DNA of 21,990 bases, from positions 1 to 21,990 of the forward strand of contig JBFGLT010000034.1 of assembly GCA_041576015.1 (NCBI GenBank), given 5' to 3'. This document shows, piece by piece, positions 21,682-21,990 of this stretch (positions are counted from its first letter, which is position 1; each line of letters opens with the position of its first letter). Both the position numbers and the translations under genes were made by a program. This DNA is from JABDIY01 sp041576015 (lineage in GTDB: Bacteria; Actinomycetota; Acidimicrobiia; Acidimicrobiales; SZUA-35). Under the pieces are notes generated by a model. It was given only the letters and a program-made list of their open reading frames with translations, was not told the origin of the DNA and ran no database searches.

Positions 21682-21990
21682 CTAGGTGGCGCTGCCGTCC
21701 GGACGGCCCTTCAAGCCGTCTCGGTAGCGGGCAAGCATGTTGCGGATCTCTTCTGGGCTGCGCGAACTTGGAGCCACCGGCGCAGCGGCAGGACCTCCGG
21801 TGATGGCACGACCCTCGTTGGGTGGGGCATGGTTCTTCGAACGGTCCCGACGCACGAGGCCCGAGTCGGTGCGGCTCGACGGGTCGTCGAGGAGGGCGTC
21901 AACCCCTTGTTGGAACACCGCCCCGGTCGGCATGGCCTGCTCCATGGTGGCCGGTGGTTCCCCCGGCATCGGGGCCGCGGGCGATTCCCA
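21682..21990 (-). CDS. C-terminal tail of the conservon sensor histidine kinase (CvnA-like), cut by the window edge
   Basis: The last 102 codons of a gene entering from the right edge. The visible part is Pro/Ala-rich and disordered, ending in RSPEEIRNMLARYRDGLKG, a short helix characteristic of the C-termini of actinobacterial conservon kinases. The kinase and ATPase domains lie outside the window, so the call rests on this tail and on the position directly before the Roadblock gene. The reading frame stays open to the last base. Confidence 0.75.
   Translation of the reverse strand, partial: WESPAAPMPGEPPATMEQAMPTGAVFQQGVDALLDDPSSRTDSGLVRRDRSKNHAPPNEGRAITGGPAAAPVAPSSRSPEEIRNMLARYRDGLKGRPDGSAT

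Overview
The window is very GC-rich (strongly G/C-biased third codon positions, long antisense shadow frames) and reads as a chromosomal segment of an actinobacterium. The DUF2510 membrane protein, the DUF5522 protein, the four-gene conservon (kinase, Roadblock, DUF742, small GTPase), a secreted DUF4214 protein and the many apparently leaderless genes are all typical of that phylum. The combination would fit Acidimicrobiia-like lineages, but that narrower placement is inference. I see no tRNA, rRNA, CRISPR array or insertion sequence, and no gene-free stretch longer than 300 bases.

Layout. Positions 1-3.9 kb hold the first codons of a signal-peptide protein leaving the left edge, a phytoene-dehydrogenase-like flavoprotein facing a Rieske oxygenase of the choline/carnitine/betaine type, a DUF2510 membrane protein, and a divergent DUF2752 membrane protein. 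Positions 4.06-9.78 kb are a complete seven-gene mnh/mrp cation/proton antiporter operon on the minus strand (A to G), with every junction overlapping by 1-4 bases. Divergent from it is a DEAD-box RNA helicase with a long basic tail. It is followed by a 182-base intergenic stretch holding two strong hairpins, a small SET-domain protein, and a tyrosine recombinase whose stop codon overlaps the start of a secreted DUF4214/HExxH protein.

From 14.3 to 19.2 kb lie a Nudix hydrolase translationally coupled to an acyl-CoA ligase, a secreted acidic helical protein, a small unknown protein, a short-chain dehydrogenase and a crotonase-family protein. The ligase, dehydrogenase and crotonase suggest acyl-CoA or lipid/steroid-type catabolism. 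From 19.25 kb to the right edge, all on the minus strand, lie a glycerophosphodiester phosphodiesterase, a small Cys-rich DUF5522 protein, and the conservon GTPase, DUF742 and Roadblock genes plus the C-terminal tail of the conservon kinase.

A recurring signal ties the window together. Ten gene starts have a TANNNT hexamer ending 6-8 bases before the start codon and no Shine-Dalgarno sequence, as expected for leaderless transcripts. The same hexamer geometry places a possible transcription start at the 5' foot of the double hairpin at 11310, making a small structured RNA the least-explained element. The other notable arrangement is the coupling of a complete tyrosine recombinase to an exported putative metalloprotease.
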